Shown: positions 43,998-52,961 of the stretch, piece after piece
Layout of the letters: each line of letters begins with the position of its first letter
How positions within the stretch are numbered: the stretch's first letter is position 1
Assembly: GCA_039978075.1 (NCBI GenBank)
Contig: JBDWCA010000003.1
Location: 1 to 64,000 of the forward strand
Length of the DNA stretch: 64,000 nt
Direction of reading: 5' to 3'
DNA from: Anderseniella sp039978075
Lineage (GTDB): Bacteria; Pseudomonadota; Alphaproteobacteria; Rhizobiales; Aestuariivirgaceae
The notes under the pieces: model-generated
What the model was told of the DNA's origin: nothing
What the model saw: only the letters and a program-made list of their open reading frames with translations
The model's database searches: none
Program-made: the position numbers and the translations under genes

Positions 43998-45532
43998 GGC
44001 GCGCCGCTCTTCAGCAGAATTTCGATACGCCGGTTTTGAGCCGCATTGGGCTTGTCGCGAATTTTCAATACCGTATCGGCATATCCTTCAATTCGCACGA
44101 ACCGACTGCTGGCGACGCCGTTGGACACAAGCAACCTGTATGCCGCGTGCGCCCTGTCACTCGACAAGCGCCAATTGTCTGACTCTGAAGTGAAGTAGGC
44201 CCGGCCATCTGTGTGTCCCCTGATAACAATGTCACCTTCAACATCCATCAGTGCTGTTGCCACCTTCTTGACCGTCTCCCGGAGTTCTTGTGACGGTGTC
44301 GATGTTGCGATGCCGAACATCGGATGTTCTTCACCCTCCACAAGTGAAATCAGGGAGCCTTCCGCGTGAGCACTAACCGTAACATTAACGCCGCTGAGGC
44401 TTCCGTCTTCTTCCGATTGAGCAAGCTTGCGCTGGATCTGCTTACTCGCATCCTGCAGCTTTTTTTGCTGCTCTGATTTTGTCTCTGCCTTGTTCCGGGA
44501 AGCCTGCTTCACGGCAGGACCGTTGGGAGCTTCCGGTGCTTTGCCAACATCCGATGGCAGCTTGGCAACCTTCATATTACCGGCGCCCTTGCCTGGTTTG
44601 TCAGAAGGCCCCATATCAGGATTCTCACCGACACCGGTGTCGGGTTTTTCCCCGGCACCTGCATTGGGTTTATCTCCCATACCAATATTGGGTTCGTTCC
44701 CTGCGCCTACATTGGGCTTCTCTCCTGCACCAATGTCGGGTTTTTCCCCCATGCCAACATTGGGTTTGTCGCCGGCGCCAATGCCAGGTTTGTCTCCCAG
44801 GCCCACATTGGGTTTCTCGCCGGCACCGATGTCGGGTTTTTCCCCCATGCCCACATTGGACTTCTCGCCGGCACCAATGTCTGGCTGTTCCCCCATGCCC
44901 ACATTGGCTTTCTCGCCGGCACCGACATTGGGCTTTTCCCCCATGCCCACATTGGACTTCTCACCCTCAGGGATTGTCTCGTGCTGGAGAAGTGCTTCAA
45001 GAACCCTGGTTGCTTCGGCATTTGGAGCGTCGACTACATAATTTGAATTTTCATTGCCGCTGGACAGACCTTTTTCTCCCTGATGCTCGGATATATCGCC
45101 ACCCTTCAGACCAACAGTGAACGGGTCCTTGAGACTGCTTCCAGTGCCCTGCTTTGGTTTTGGTTCAACCAGCGGCGTTTGCCACGTGCGGGGCACCGGT
45201 TTTTTCTTCTCGTTTGGAGGTGTTTTACTCACGCCTGCAGTGTCACGTTTGTCCCAGCTTTGACCATCGCCGGTGTCCATGGACTGAAGGCCCTTGTCGC
45301 TGGTCCGCGTATCAATCAGCTTCACCGGATTGAAATAGCTGGCAACCTGAGATTTAGTCTTCTCGTTGGCAGCGTTTACCAGCCACATCACCAGAAAGAA
45401 CGCCATCATTGCAGTCATGAAATCAGCGTAGGCAATTTTCCAGACACCGCCATGGTGGGCTTCCTCGCCTGCGCGACCACGCTTGATGATTACAATTTCC
45501 GGGACCGGTTCTTCGGCATCATCACTACTCAT
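43994..45532 (-). CDS. motB: Stator protein MotB with octapeptide-repeat linker
   Basis: Peptidoglycan-anchoring stator subunit, 512 residues. N-terminal cytoplasmic part 1-31; one membrane helix at about 32-52 with the proton-carrying Asp in YADFMTAMMAFFLVMWL (D37). A plug and linker follow, then the OmpA-like peptidoglycan-binding domain (about 385-510) with VIRGHTDGR and NWRLSSDRAHA. Residues 190-317 are 16 tandem octapeptides of the type GEKPNVGA. This linker makes it longer than usual for MotB. It works with MotA at 59999 and is coupled to fliH and motC by ATGA overlaps. Confidence 0.95.
   Translation of the reverse strand: MSSDDAEEPVPEIVIIKRGRAGEEAHHGGVWKIAYADFMTAMMAFFLVMWLVNAANEKTKSQVASYFNPVKLIDTRTSDKGLQSMDTGDGQSWDKRDTAGVSKTPPNEKKKPVPRTWQTPLVEPKPKQGTGSSLKDPFTVGLKGGDISEHQGEKGLSSGNENSNYVVDAPNAEATRVLEALLQHETIPEGEKSNVGMGEKPNVGAGEKANVGMGEQPDIGAGEKSNVGMGEKPDIGAGEKPNVGLGDKPGIGAGDKPNVGMGEKPDIGAGEKPNVGAGNEPNIGMGDKPNAGAGEKPDTGVGENPDMGPSDKPGKGAGNMKVAKLPSDVGKAPEAPNGPAVKQASRNKAETKSEQQKKLQDASKQIQRKLAQSEEDGSLSGVNVTVSAHAEGSLISLVEGEEHPMFGIATSTPSQELRETVKKVATALMDVEGDIVIRGHTDGRAYFTSESDNWRLSSDRAHAAYRLLVSNGVASSRFVRIEGYADTVLKIRDKPNAAQNRRIEILLKSGAP
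44582..44965 (-). repeat. Sixteen tandem 24-bp / 8-residue repeats inside motB
   Basis: Sixteen in-frame units cover residues 190-317 of MotB. The consensus is G-E/D-K-P/S-N/D-V/I-G-A/M. Units ending in GM and GA alternate through most of the array, giving a second 48-bp period that points to duplication of paired units. Units toward the C-terminus are more divergent (GNEPNIGM, SDKPGKGA). The array is rich in Gly, Pro and charged residues and should be extended, flexible and periplasmic. Confidence 0.93.
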
Positions 45533-46164
45533 GGCAATGCACTTTCAATCTCTTGGGTCCATGTGCCGATCATGGTCTCAAAGGTAGTGTCACCGATCTT
45601 GACCAACACTTCTTCGCAGCCGCCATCGAAACTGGAAACGACCTGAATACCGATACCTTCGAAGCGTTCGGCAACTGCCTGTCCCAGTTCCGAAGGCCCG
45701 GTTACCAGCGGAACAGCATCTGCACACTGCAGCAGATGCGTTCGTACCTGCTGGATTAGTTGATCAACTGCCGATTCCTGGATATGGCGCTCAGATACCG
45801 TGTGCACGAGGTTTATGGCCGAGGCCAGTATTCCAGCCTCGATTTCATTTTGTGCCATGCCGATAATTTCCTGCACCGCAGCTGCACGATCATCCCACCA
45901 CACCTGGAACTCTGCCAGGGCGTCTGCCTGGCCGCGGGCATAGGCTTGTTCGAGTTCTTGTTGATGCCCTGCGATCGCTGCATCATTTGCCGGATTAACG
46001 GCTTCCTGCTCCGGTAGGGCTCCGGGCAAATCTGCGCTCAGATCTTCGGCCAGGGCGACGCGCGTTGCAGCGCACGGCACTGCTTGCGTCTTGTCTGCAT
46101 CTGCCGGCGGCTCAAGCTTGCGCCGTGCCTGAATAAATTGAGCAAGCGGGATCGGATCTGTCAT
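45529..46164 (-). CDS. fliH: FliH-like flagellar assembly protein
   Basis: A 211-residue cytoplasmic protein at the FliH position between fliF and motB. The N-terminus starts DPIPLAQFIQAR. The middle QELEQAYARGQADALAEFQVWWDDRAAAVQEIIGMAQNEIEAG is a charged helix, followed by a C-terminal domain such as binds the FliI N-terminus. FliH sequences diverge strongly, so the call rests on layout and operon position. It overlaps fliF and motB by ATGA. Confidence 0.8.
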   Translation of the reverse strand: MTDPIPLAQFIQARRKLEPPADADKTQAVPCAATRVALAEDLSADLPGALPEQEAVNPANDAAIAGHQQELEQAYARGQADALAEFQVWWDDRAAAVQEIIGMAQNEIEAGILASAINLVHTVSERHIQESAVDQLIQQVRTHLLQCADAVPLVTGPSELGQAVAERFEGIGIQVVSSFDGGCEEVLVKIGDTTFETMIGTWTQEIESALP

Positions 46165-47843
46165 GCCGTCCCACCCTCACGCAGCCACTGCTTGAGGATT
46201 ACAGTAGCCTGATCCACATCATGGCTGACCAGCTGCTCAAGCCTGTTCTCCGGTTTCAGGCGCTCGCGCTCCGCCAGCTCGGCGATAACCTTCACATCTG
46301 GCGCAACCGATGCCTTGCCCTGATTTTCAAGCAACCTGGGGTCGTCAGAACCGGCAATTTCCGTCGCTGCACCCTGGGTGCCCTGTGCTGCAATAGCCGG
46401 GGTAGCCTGGCCCGCAATTGCCGGAGTTCCCTGATCCTGCGGCTGACTGTTCAGGGTCAGACGAATGGCTGGTTTTATGCCGGCGAAAATCAGTATCAGA
46501 AGACCTCCCAAAATGACGACTGCCTGGATCAAAGCACCCGTATAGGCGCCCAGGATACTGGCGATACCAAAGCCCTCGGACGGTGCAGCATCGGCTGCAT
46601 CAGCAACGAACTGCACCGCTTTGATGACTATCTGATCCCCTCTTTCAACGGACAGGCCGGCGACGGAAGACACCAGCTCCTGCATTTCCACTATGTAAGA
46701 CGTGACCTGGTCATCGGTAGTGCCGTCTCCCAGCGACTGAAGCAAGGATGTGCGATTGATCAGAACGGCAACGGAAATCTTGTCGATTTTGTAACCTTCA
46801 GAAACAGACTGGGTGACTTTGGTGTTGATCTCATAGTTGGTCGTCTCATCACGCTTTTCAGACTGTTGCTTGGTTACTTGTCCGGAACTGTCTGCTGCCG
46901 GCTGCGGAATGTCGGTTGTAACAGTGGCAGCGGTCAGGTTTGAGGAGTCCTCACTATCCAGCGTCTCCTTGACACTACGGATCGACCGTTCAACCCTGTT
47001 GTCGGGGTCGAATACCTTTTCGTTCACCTCCTGACGGTCAATGTTGAGTTTTGCCTGTACCGAGACATTGAAATTCGACAACCCGATATGCGGCGCCAAG
47101 GTCTGCTGAATACTTTCCGACAGATGGTCGCCAAGCGTGCGCTCCAGTTCCATCAATCGACCAGGAGCGGCACTCAAACTGTCATCGCCGGTGGCCAGAA
47201 GCTTGCCGTCGGAACTAAGCACGGTAACCTGCCCGACACTCATGCCAGGAACGGCAGCTGCTACCAGGTACCTGATGGCTTCGGCAGTTTCAGACCCGGT
47301 CGTACCTGCCTGACGCAGAACCACCGACGCCGACGGGGCTGCCGACTTGCGCCGGAAAGTGCTTTTTTCAGCCATAACCAAATGAACGCGCGCAGATTTC
47401 ACACCCTTCATGCCTTGTATGGTGCGGACAAGTTCACCCTCCAGCGCCCGTACCATGGTGACGTTCTGCATGAATGACGTCAGGCCCAGCGAACCCATTT
47501 TATCAAACAGCTCATAGCCTGCGCTGGAAGATTGAGGCAGACCTCGTTCTGCCAACACCATTCGAGCTCGCGTCGCCTGGCTTGCTCCGGTGAGAACGGT
47601 TCTGCCATCTTCACTTACATCAAATGCAAATCCGGTTTCCCTGAGTGCCGTCCCTATAGCATTGACGTCTCCGGGTTCCAGATTGGAATACAGGACAATC
47701 ATTGCGGGGCGGCTGATGTAATAGGCGCCACCTGCCACCGTTATGAATGTAAAGGTTGCGATCAGGCCCAGGGCAACAAGGCGCCGCGCCCCTAACATCG
47801 CCAGGTTTCGCCAGAGTTGAGACAGTTGGTCGAGAAAATTCAT
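46161..47843 (-). CDS. fliF: Flagellar MS-ring protein FliF
   Basis: A 560-residue MS-ring protein. The first membrane helix lies at about 20-45 and the second near 430-455. Between them are the ring-building domains with GLPQSSSAGYELFDKMGSLGLTSFMQNVTMVRALEGELVRTI, a strong FliF signature, and ARVHLVMAEKSTFRRKSAAPSASVVL. The C-terminal cytoplasmic tail binds FliG. I start at the ATG at 47843 because the conserved sequence begins there. It leads the fliF-fliH-motB-motC-fliK-SLT operon. Confidence 0.95.
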   Translation of the reverse strand: MNFLDQLSQLWRNLAMLGARRLVALGLIATFTFITVAGGAYYISRPAMIVLYSNLEPGDVNAIGTALRETGFAFDVSEDGRTVLTGASQATRARMVLAERGLPQSSSAGYELFDKMGSLGLTSFMQNVTMVRALEGELVRTIQGMKGVKSARVHLVMAEKSTFRRKSAAPSASVVLRQAGTTGSETAEAIRYLVAAAVPGMSVGQVTVLSSDGKLLATGDDSLSAAPGRLMELERTLGDHLSESIQQTLAPHIGLSNFNVSVQAKLNIDRQEVNEKVFDPDNRVERSIRSVKETLDSEDSSNLTAATVTTDIPQPAADSSGQVTKQQSEKRDETTNYEINTKVTQSVSEGYKIDKISVAVLINRTSLLQSLGDGTTDDQVTSYIVEMQELVSSVAGLSVERGDQIVIKAVQFVADAADAAPSEGFGIASILGAYTGALIQAVVILGGLLILIFAGIKPAIRLTLNSQPQDQGTPAIAGQATPAIAAQGTQGAATEIAGSDDPRLLENQGKASVAPDVKVIAELAERERLKPENRLEQLVSHDVDQATVILKQWLREGGTA

Positions 47844-48075
47844 GGAAGCTTTTGTTTTTGTTTTGACTCTCGCCACTATCTCCCCTGAAGCTTGCCTGAA
47901 GGTTGCAACAGAAAAGGATCGCATCCCTTTACAGGAAGCGATCCTTGACTCCACCCGGGTAGAGGGTGGTTTTGATGAAGCACATGCTTAAGTCATCTGC
48001 CATACTCCACTTTTGCGGACGTGTGGAGCATGCGACCTGGCTACCTGAGCGAGGCAGGCAGGTGTCGGGGCTGAA

Positions 48076-48117
48076 ATGACATGACTAAAGCACCAGATGT
48101 GCTTCAATTGCTGTCAT
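48076..48117 (-). terminator. Hairpin after the flagellin gene
   Basis: Directly after the flagellin stop codon are nested inverted repeats: ATGACA/TGTCAT (48076-48081 with 48112-48117) around AAGCAC/GTGCTT (48088-48093 with 48099-48104). A structured end would protect or terminate the flagellin mRNA. There is no T-run, so intrinsic termination is uncertain. Confidence 0.4.
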
Positions 48118-48118
48118 C

Positions 48119-49045
48119 TTACCTGAACAGTGACAAGATGTTCTGGCTGGTTGAGTTCGCAATGCTCAGTGCCTGGATACCAAGCTGCTGCTGAACCTGC
48201 AAAGCCTGCAGTTTCGTGGACTCTTCTTCCATGTTTGCATCAACGAGCTGGCCAACGCCGCGCTCAATCGCATCCATCAAATTGCCAACGAAGTCCTGCT
48301 GCAGATTGACCCGTGTCTTGACTGCACCCAGGTTACTGGCAGCAGTAGTGATCGAACCGATGGCACCGTCAACCGTTGCAATCATTTCTTCCAGATCAGC
48401 AAGATCAGCGGTCGTATCCGTGAAAGCCGAAATGTCGAGAGTTGATACGGAATAAGCAACGGCACCATTTGTCGTCGTGCTTTCCGTATCCAGAATGCCC
48501 GACTGGTCGTTGGCATCAAACAGCTCGGTCGCGGTGATGTCCACTGCAATTGTACCAATTGAAATGGAACCATCTCCAGCACGCGAGAACGAAGAAACGA
48601 TCGTCTTGGTGGTGTTGTAATCAGCGTCGGAAGAGTCAACCGACAGCCAGTTTTCCCCTGAGAATACAGCGGAAGAGGCGATGCTGGTCAGCTGGTTCTG
48701 CAATTCAGCAACTTCAGCCTGAACCTTTGTACGGTCGATACCAGGCTGACGTGCCGCCACCAGCTTCGACTTGATTTCGTCGACAACGTCAATTGTGCTC
48801 TCAAGAGCAGTATAAGCCACGTCAATGGTAGCTGCACCGAGGCCAAGCGCGTCACTAACAGTCGACAGAGCATTGTTGTCTGTTCTCATGGTAGTGGCAA
48901 TCGACCAGTAGGCCGCATTGTCGGTAGCTGTTGCAACGCGAAGACCGGTGGAAATCCGGTTCTGCGTCATTTCCATATTTTTGTTAGTTTGCTGAAGTGT
49001 GCTAAGCGCCGTCATCGCGGCGGTATTGGTCATGATACTCGACAT
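48119..49045 (-). CDS. Flagellin
   Basis: The filament subunit, 308 residues. The N-terminal coiled coil is SIMTNTAAMTALSTLQQTNKNMEMTQNRISTGLRVATATDNAAYWSIA. The C-terminal coiled coil is VNLQQDFVGNLMDAIERGVGQLVDANMEEESTKLQALQVQQQLGIQALSIANSTSQNILSLF. The central domain is short, as in rhizobial flagellins. Only one flagellin gene lies in the window, whereas many relatives have several in tandem. AGGGA lies nine bases before the ATG. Synthesis is expected to be under FlbT/FlaF control. Confidence 0.95.
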   Translation of the reverse strand: MSSIMTNTAAMTALSTLQQTNKNMEMTQNRISTGLRVATATDNAAYWSIATTMRTDNNALSTVSDALGLGAATIDVAYTALESTIDVVDEIKSKLVAARQPGIDRTKVQAEVAELQNQLTSIASSAVFSGENWLSVDSSDADYNTTKTIVSSFSRAGDGSISIGTIAVDITATELFDANDQSGILDTESTTTNGAVAYSVSTLDISAFTDTTADLADLEEMIATVDGAIGSITTAASNLGAVKTRVNLQQDFVGNLMDAIERGVGQLVDANMEEESTKLQALQVQQQLGIQALSIANSTSQNILSLFR

Positions 49046-49083
49046 GGAATTATGTCCCTGTATGAATTACAATTGTGGGGACA

Positions 49084-49102
49084 TACCGGTCTTTACCGGT
49101 AA
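49084..49102. promoter_or_regulatory. Repeated TACCGGT with palindrome, flagellin upstream region
   Basis: TACCGGT occurs twice, the second copy inside the perfect 10-bp palindrome TTACCGGTAA (49093-49102). It lies 39-57 bp upstream of the flagellin start codon. It may be an operator or an mRNA leader structure for flagellin control; no protein can be assigned. Confidence 0.4.
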
Positions 49103-49233
49103 GGCGGTTCGGCATCATGCCTACAATGAAGATGCTTGATCTCATTGCTCTGCCTTCGATTCGTCCTGTTCTAGCCGCAAAATGTGAACCGATAGTTAAT
49201 TTCCTGAAAAGCCAATCACTGATTGCAGAAGGT

Positions 49234-49995
49234 TCACGAAACCGACCTCATCAATCCTCCTATGAGCAGGCTCCATCCGTCTATCAGAACGAAAAACAAC
49301 ACCTTGAACGGAAGTGAGATTACTGTTGGCGGCAACATCATCATACCCATCGACATGGTCAGGGTGGCTACCACCAGATCTATCACCAGAAACGGCAGGA
49401 TAACGAGGAAGCCCATCTCGAACGCCCGCCGCAACTCTGAAATCATGAACGCGGGGATCAGAACTCTCAACCCTGTTTCTTCCGGCGCGACGGAAACGGG
49501 AGTTGGCTCAACCGTACCGGTTTGAGAATTCGACAAGTCAAGAAACAGTTCAAGGTCTTTCGGGCGAACCTGGGTCAGCATGAATTGCCGAAACGGATCC
49601 GATATTCGTTCGAATGCAACCTGCTCGGTGATCTCACCCTTGTTCAGCGGTATCACCCCTTCGTTCCATCCCTTGTCGAAGGTTGGCGCCATTACCTGAA
49701 AGGTCATGAACAAAGCCAGGCTGACCAGAATAATATTGGCTGGTGTCGATGGAAGTCCCAAACCTGACCGGAGAAACGACAGAACGATAATGAAGCGCGT
49801 GAAACACGTAACCATGATGAGCAGGCCCGGCGCGAGCGACAGCACCGTAACAAGGCCGAACATCTGCACGATACGGCCGCTGGCAGATGCATCGCCCGTC
49901 GGGAGCAGGTTTTGCAGTTGCGACACCTGCGCGTGAACATCAGTCGTCATCAGGAACAACGTCGCTGCGAGGCTGAACAGGGCTAGGCGGATCAT
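49234..49995 (-). CDS. fliP: Flagellar export gate protein FliP
   Basis: A 253-residue export-gate core protein. A cleavable-type signal (1-22) precedes four membrane helices. Family sequence includes LSLAPGLLIMVTCFTRFIIVLSFLRSGLGLPSTPANIILVSLALFMTFQVMAPTF and the C-terminal AFMISELRRAFEMGFLVILPFLVIDLVVATLTMSMGMMMLPP. It overlaps fliL by 4 bp and closes the flgB-to-fliP operon. Confidence 0.96.
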   Translation of the reverse strand: MIRLALFSLAATLFLMTTDVHAQVSQLQNLLPTGDASASGRIVQMFGLVTVLSLAPGLLIMVTCFTRFIIVLSFLRSGLGLPSTPANIILVSLALFMTFQVMAPTFDKGWNEGVIPLNKGEITEQVAFERISDPFRQFMLTQVRPKDLELFLDLSNSQTGTVEPTPVSVAPEETGLRVLIPAFMISELRRAFEMGFLVILPFLVIDLVVATLTMSMGMMMLPPTVISLPFKVLFFVLIDGWSLLIGGLMRSVS

Positions 49996-50555
49996 TCGAT
50001 CACCAGCATTCTGAGCAAGACCTGGTTTACAGCACCACCTGAGCGAATTCTGGCCCGTTCCGAAATATCTTCCTTGTAGTGTGCGATACCACTGCTGCCG
50101 GATATGCTGGCAAGCGACAAAGTGCGTGTGAACATCAGAAGATCTTCCGCAATCGTCGTCAGCAGCAGGTTCTTGTCGCCATTGTAACTGGAGACCAACT
50201 CGATACTTGCCTCTATCCGAACCCAGGTCTCAACCGGATTTGCAAGGTTGGTGACGACGGGTTCCAGTTTGATGATCTCTATGGCCTGGGCTGCTTCACT
50301 ATCATCGTCGCCAGCAGATGTCGTATCGCCGCCGCCGGCTGACTTGCCGTGACCGCTTGTCTTTGCACCATTGGTCTTGTCGGCCTTTGCAACTTTGTCC
50401 TGTGGTGCAGGTGCATCAATCAGAAAACCACCAGCTCCGAAACCGGCGCCAGCGGAGATCAGTGTCAAAAGCACAACCGCAATAATGAAAGAGACCATAC
50501 TCCCGCCGGAGGATTTGCTCGCGTCATTACCAGCGTCGGTATCGGTATCAGCCAT
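49992..50555 (-). CDS. fliL: Flagellar basal-body protein FliL
   Basis: A 187-residue FliL protein. It has a membrane helix at about 22-45, then a Gly/Asp/Lys-rich linker and a periplasmic domain. IIKLEPVVTNLANPVETWVRIEASIELVSSYNGDKNLLLTTIAEDLLMFTRTLSLASISGSSGI is the conserved part. FliL surrounds the stator units and supports torque. The gene sits between flgH and fliP as in other Rhizobiales. Confidence 0.9.
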   Translation of the reverse strand: MADTDTDAGNDASKSSGGSMVSFIIAVVLLTLISAGAGFGAGGFLIDAPAPQDKVAKADKTNGAKTSGHGKSAGGGDTTSAGDDDSEAAQAIEIIKLEPVVTNLANPVETWVRIEASIELVSSYNGDKNLLLTTIAEDLLMFTRTLSLASISGSSGIAHYKEDISERARIRSGGAVNQVLLRMLVIE

Positions 50556-50578
50556 TCACGAACCCAGAGTGCCCAGCA

Positions 50579-51283
50579 CTAAAAAGGAGTGTATCGATCG
50601 AATAATTGTTGTCCGAACCCGGGTTTTTGAACGTCCATGACCCGACCACGGCCCCCGTAAGAAATTCTCGCCTCGGCGATTTTGTCATAAGAGATGGTGT
50701 TGTTACTGGCGACGTGAAGCGGATCGACGATGCCAACCACCGTCAGTTCCCTGATTTCAAAGTTCACCCTTATTTCCTGCGACCCGCTGATCACCATGTG
50801 TCCGTTTGGAAGTACGCCCGTCACTATTGCAGCAACGGACAGCTCGATGCGTTCGGAGCGTGAAACCGAGCCATTTCCTGTTGCGCTGGAATCGGTGTTG
50901 GCGTCCAGTGCGCCGGATCCGGAATGAGCAAGCCCGAGCCAGTCAAGAGCAAGATCAAAGCCACTTCCAATGTTTGATTTTCGCGAGCGGTCGATATTGC
51001 TGTTGAGCGACGCACGGTCATCAATCGAGATGGCTACCGTCAGTACATCACCCGCCTTCTTCGCCCTACGGTCTCTGAACAAGTCGGCCGCCTGGCCCTC
51101 CCAGGTGGGAACGACGTGGTTTGAACTGATCTTAGGGGCAAAACTGGCCGCCTTGGCCACAGGCAGAGCGGCTATGCCCGCGCCAACCGGCTGCAGCTTG
51201 GGCGGTTGGATATAATCGTCCAGCGCATTACTGCACCCGGCAAGAAGCAGCAGCATTGCTGCCCGCATGACTTTCAATTTCAT
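50579..51283 (-). CDS. flgH: Flagellar L-ring protein FlgH
   Basis: A 234-residue outer-membrane lipoprotein of the L ring. The lipobox LLLAGC puts the lipidated Cys at residue 17. LFRDRRAKKAGDVLTVAISIDDRASLNSNIDRSRKSN and VTGVLPNGHMVISGSQEIRVNFEIRELTVVGIV are typical FlgH. It overlaps motE by 4 bp. Confidence 0.95.
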   Translation of the reverse strand: MKLKVMRAAMLLLLAGCSNALDDYIQPPKLQPVGAGIAALPVAKAASFAPKISSNHVVPTWEGQAADLFRDRRAKKAGDVLTVAISIDDRASLNSNIDRSRKSNIGSGFDLALDWLGLAHSGSGALDANTDSSATGNGSVSRSERIELSVAAIVTGVLPNGHMVISGSQEIRVNFEIRELTVVGIVDPLHVASNNTISYDKIAEARISYGGRGRVMDVQKPGFGQQLFDRYTPF

Positions 51284-51834
51284 TTGGTTTTCTTCTCACT
51301 GACAGAAGCATACCGCGAAGCTCCACTGATCAACGAAACAAGCTGGGCAGCTCGTGCGGCAGGCATCTCGTTGAAGATCAAACTGGTGACGCGTGGTTGC
51401 AATTTGAGAAGCAATGCAGACGCGGTTTCATCATCCAACGCACTGATGTGCCCGGCGGCCACATCCGGTTTCATCTTTTGATAAATTGCAGTCAGCCGTT
51501 CGTTTGCGCGGTTTACAAACTGGTCTCTGCGCTCCACCCACTGCTGAAGCTCCTGTCGCTCGCCCTCCAGCTTGTCAGTTGCCTTGGTCACGTCATCTTG
51601 AAGCTGCTTGAGCTTGGATACCTGCCACCCGAACCGGGCCTCAGCGGCTACATCGTGAAAGCTCTCGCAATAGTCGTTGGCGGATTTGGGGCTGGCCGGC
51701 GTCGATACGGTACCTGTGATCAGCAGCATGTCGGCCTTCTGATCGAGGTCTGCATCCTGCGCAAGCACAACCTGCGAACACGCCAATACCGTCAGCATCG
51801 TGAAAACAGAAATCGGTGTCTTTGTGAATGTCAT
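51280..51834 (-). CDS. motE: Motility protein MotE
   Basis: A 184-residue exported protein with a signal peptide (1-25) and a long coiled coil (about 70-115, VSKLKQLQDDVTKATDKLEGERQELQQWVERRD). The C-terminal domain MKPDVAAGHISALDDETASALLLKLQPRVTSLIFNEMPAARAAQLV is shared with MgtE-N-like and FliG-like folds. Rhizobial MotE is a periplasmic chaperone that stabilises MotC. It lies between flgI and flgH, overlapping both by 4 bp. Confidence 0.9.
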   Translation of the reverse strand: MTFTKTPISVFTMLTVLACSQVVLAQDADLDQKADMLLITGTVSTPASPKSANDYCESFHDVAAEARFGWQVSKLKQLQDDVTKATDKLEGERQELQQWVERRDQFVNRANERLTAIYQKMKPDVAAGHISALDDETASALLLKLQPRVTSLIFNEMPAARAAQLVSLISGASRYASVSEKKTK

Positions 51835-52961
51835 TGGATAATCAACTCGGAATGAAGAGCGCCTGCGGATTTAATAGCCTGGAGTATTGCAATGATGCCT
51901 TTGGGCTTCAGGCCCATCTGGTTCAAGCCCTGGACCAGGCTTTGAAGATTGGCACCGCCGAGAATTTCCAACTGCCCCGGGGGTTGATCATCAAAGATCG
52001 AAGTCTCACTTGTCGTTGTCGTTTCCCCGTCCGAGAAAGCCCGTGGCTGCGACACTGCGGGGGTTTCCGTCACCCTCACCGTCAAACTGCCGTGAGTGAC
52101 CGCGACAGTGGAAATACGGACGCTTTGGCCAATGACAATAGTGCCCGTACGTTCGTCAATGACCACGACTGCGGGGTCATCGGGCACAACGAAAAGGGCT
52201 CCGATATCGGCCAGGAACCTGGTGACAGATACGTTGACCGGCTTCTTCAGCAAAACTGTGCGGGCATCTTTCTCTCTGGCGGTAACGGCGTTGTAACGCT
52301 TTTTGGAATGTTCGTTGATGAGGTCTGTGATCTGCACCGACAGAGAAAAATCCGGGTTGTTCAACTCCAGTGCGATGAAGTCGGATTTGTTGATCTGGTC
52401 CGGCAAAGCACGTTCCACATTAGCCCCGTTGGGAATCCGACCTGCTGTCGGCACTCCGTTGGTCAGCTTTTCACTCTCTCCTTCAGCGGCAAAACCGCCA
52501 ACGCTGACCGGGCCTTGTGCGACAGAGTAAACGTTGCCGTCATTGGCCGTCAGGGGCGTCATGACCAACATACCGCCCTCAAGCGATTTCGCATCACCAA
52601 GGGATGATGTGGTGACATCTATCCTGGAGCCAACCGCCGCATTGGACGGCAAGCTTGCAGTGACAACCACAGCGGCAACATTCTTCGCCTGCAGCGCGCC
52701 GGTCGGAACATTAACACCAAGCCGATCCAGCATCGACTTGATGGACTGTGTCGTAAAAGGCGAACTGCGAGCACTATCACCGGTGCCATTCAAACCAATG
52801 ACCAGGCCATATCCCACCAATTGCAAATCCCTGACGCTGCTCAGCGTGGTGATGTCCTTGATCCGCACGGACGGACCCGTACGCATCATCTTTTCAGCCA
52901 TAGCCGGCGCGAAGCTGAAAGTCGCTGCAGCCAGGGCGATCACAAGATACATCCACCTCAT
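51831..52961 (-). CDS. flgI: Flagellar P-ring protein FlgI
   Basis: A 376-residue periplasmic P-ring protein with signal peptide (1-22). VRIKDITTLSSVRDLQLVGYGLVIGLNGTGDSARSSPFTTQSIKSMLDRLGV is the strongly conserved N-terminal region, and GIIAILQAIKSAGALHSELIIQ is the typical end. It overlaps motE and flgA by 4 bp each, so flgA-flgI-motE-flgH are translationally coupled. Confidence 0.97.
   Translation of the reverse strand: MRWMYLVIALAAATFSFAPAMAEKMMRTGPSVRIKDITTLSSVRDLQLVGYGLVIGLNGTGDSARSSPFTTQSIKSMLDRLGVNVPTGALQAKNVAAVVVTASLPSNAAVGSRIDVTTSSLGDAKSLEGGMLVMTPLTANDGNVYSVAQGPVSVGGFAAEGESEKLTNGVPTAGRIPNGANVERALPDQINKSDFIALELNNPDFSLSVQITDLINEHSKKRYNAVTAREKDARTVLLKKPVNVSVTRFLADIGALFVVPDDPAVVVIDERTGTIVIGQSVRISTVAVTHGSLTVRVTETPAVSQPRAFSDGETTTTSETSIFDDQPPGQLEILGGANLQSLVQGLNQMGLKPKGIIAILQAIKSAGALHSELIIQ

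Noticed and set aside
44582..44965. CRISPR-like appearance of regular 24-bp repeats
   Set aside because: There are no spacers; the units are in frame and encode the MotB linker.
44427..45041. 204-codon plus-strand frame opposite the MotB repeats
   Set aside because: Its Pro/Ser-rich repeats are just the antisense of the MotB octapeptide array.
47951..47973. CCACCC/GGGTGG hairpin with TTTT as a terminator
   Set aside because: It points along the plus strand where no gene ends; on the minus strand it lies in the fliF leader and has no T-run.
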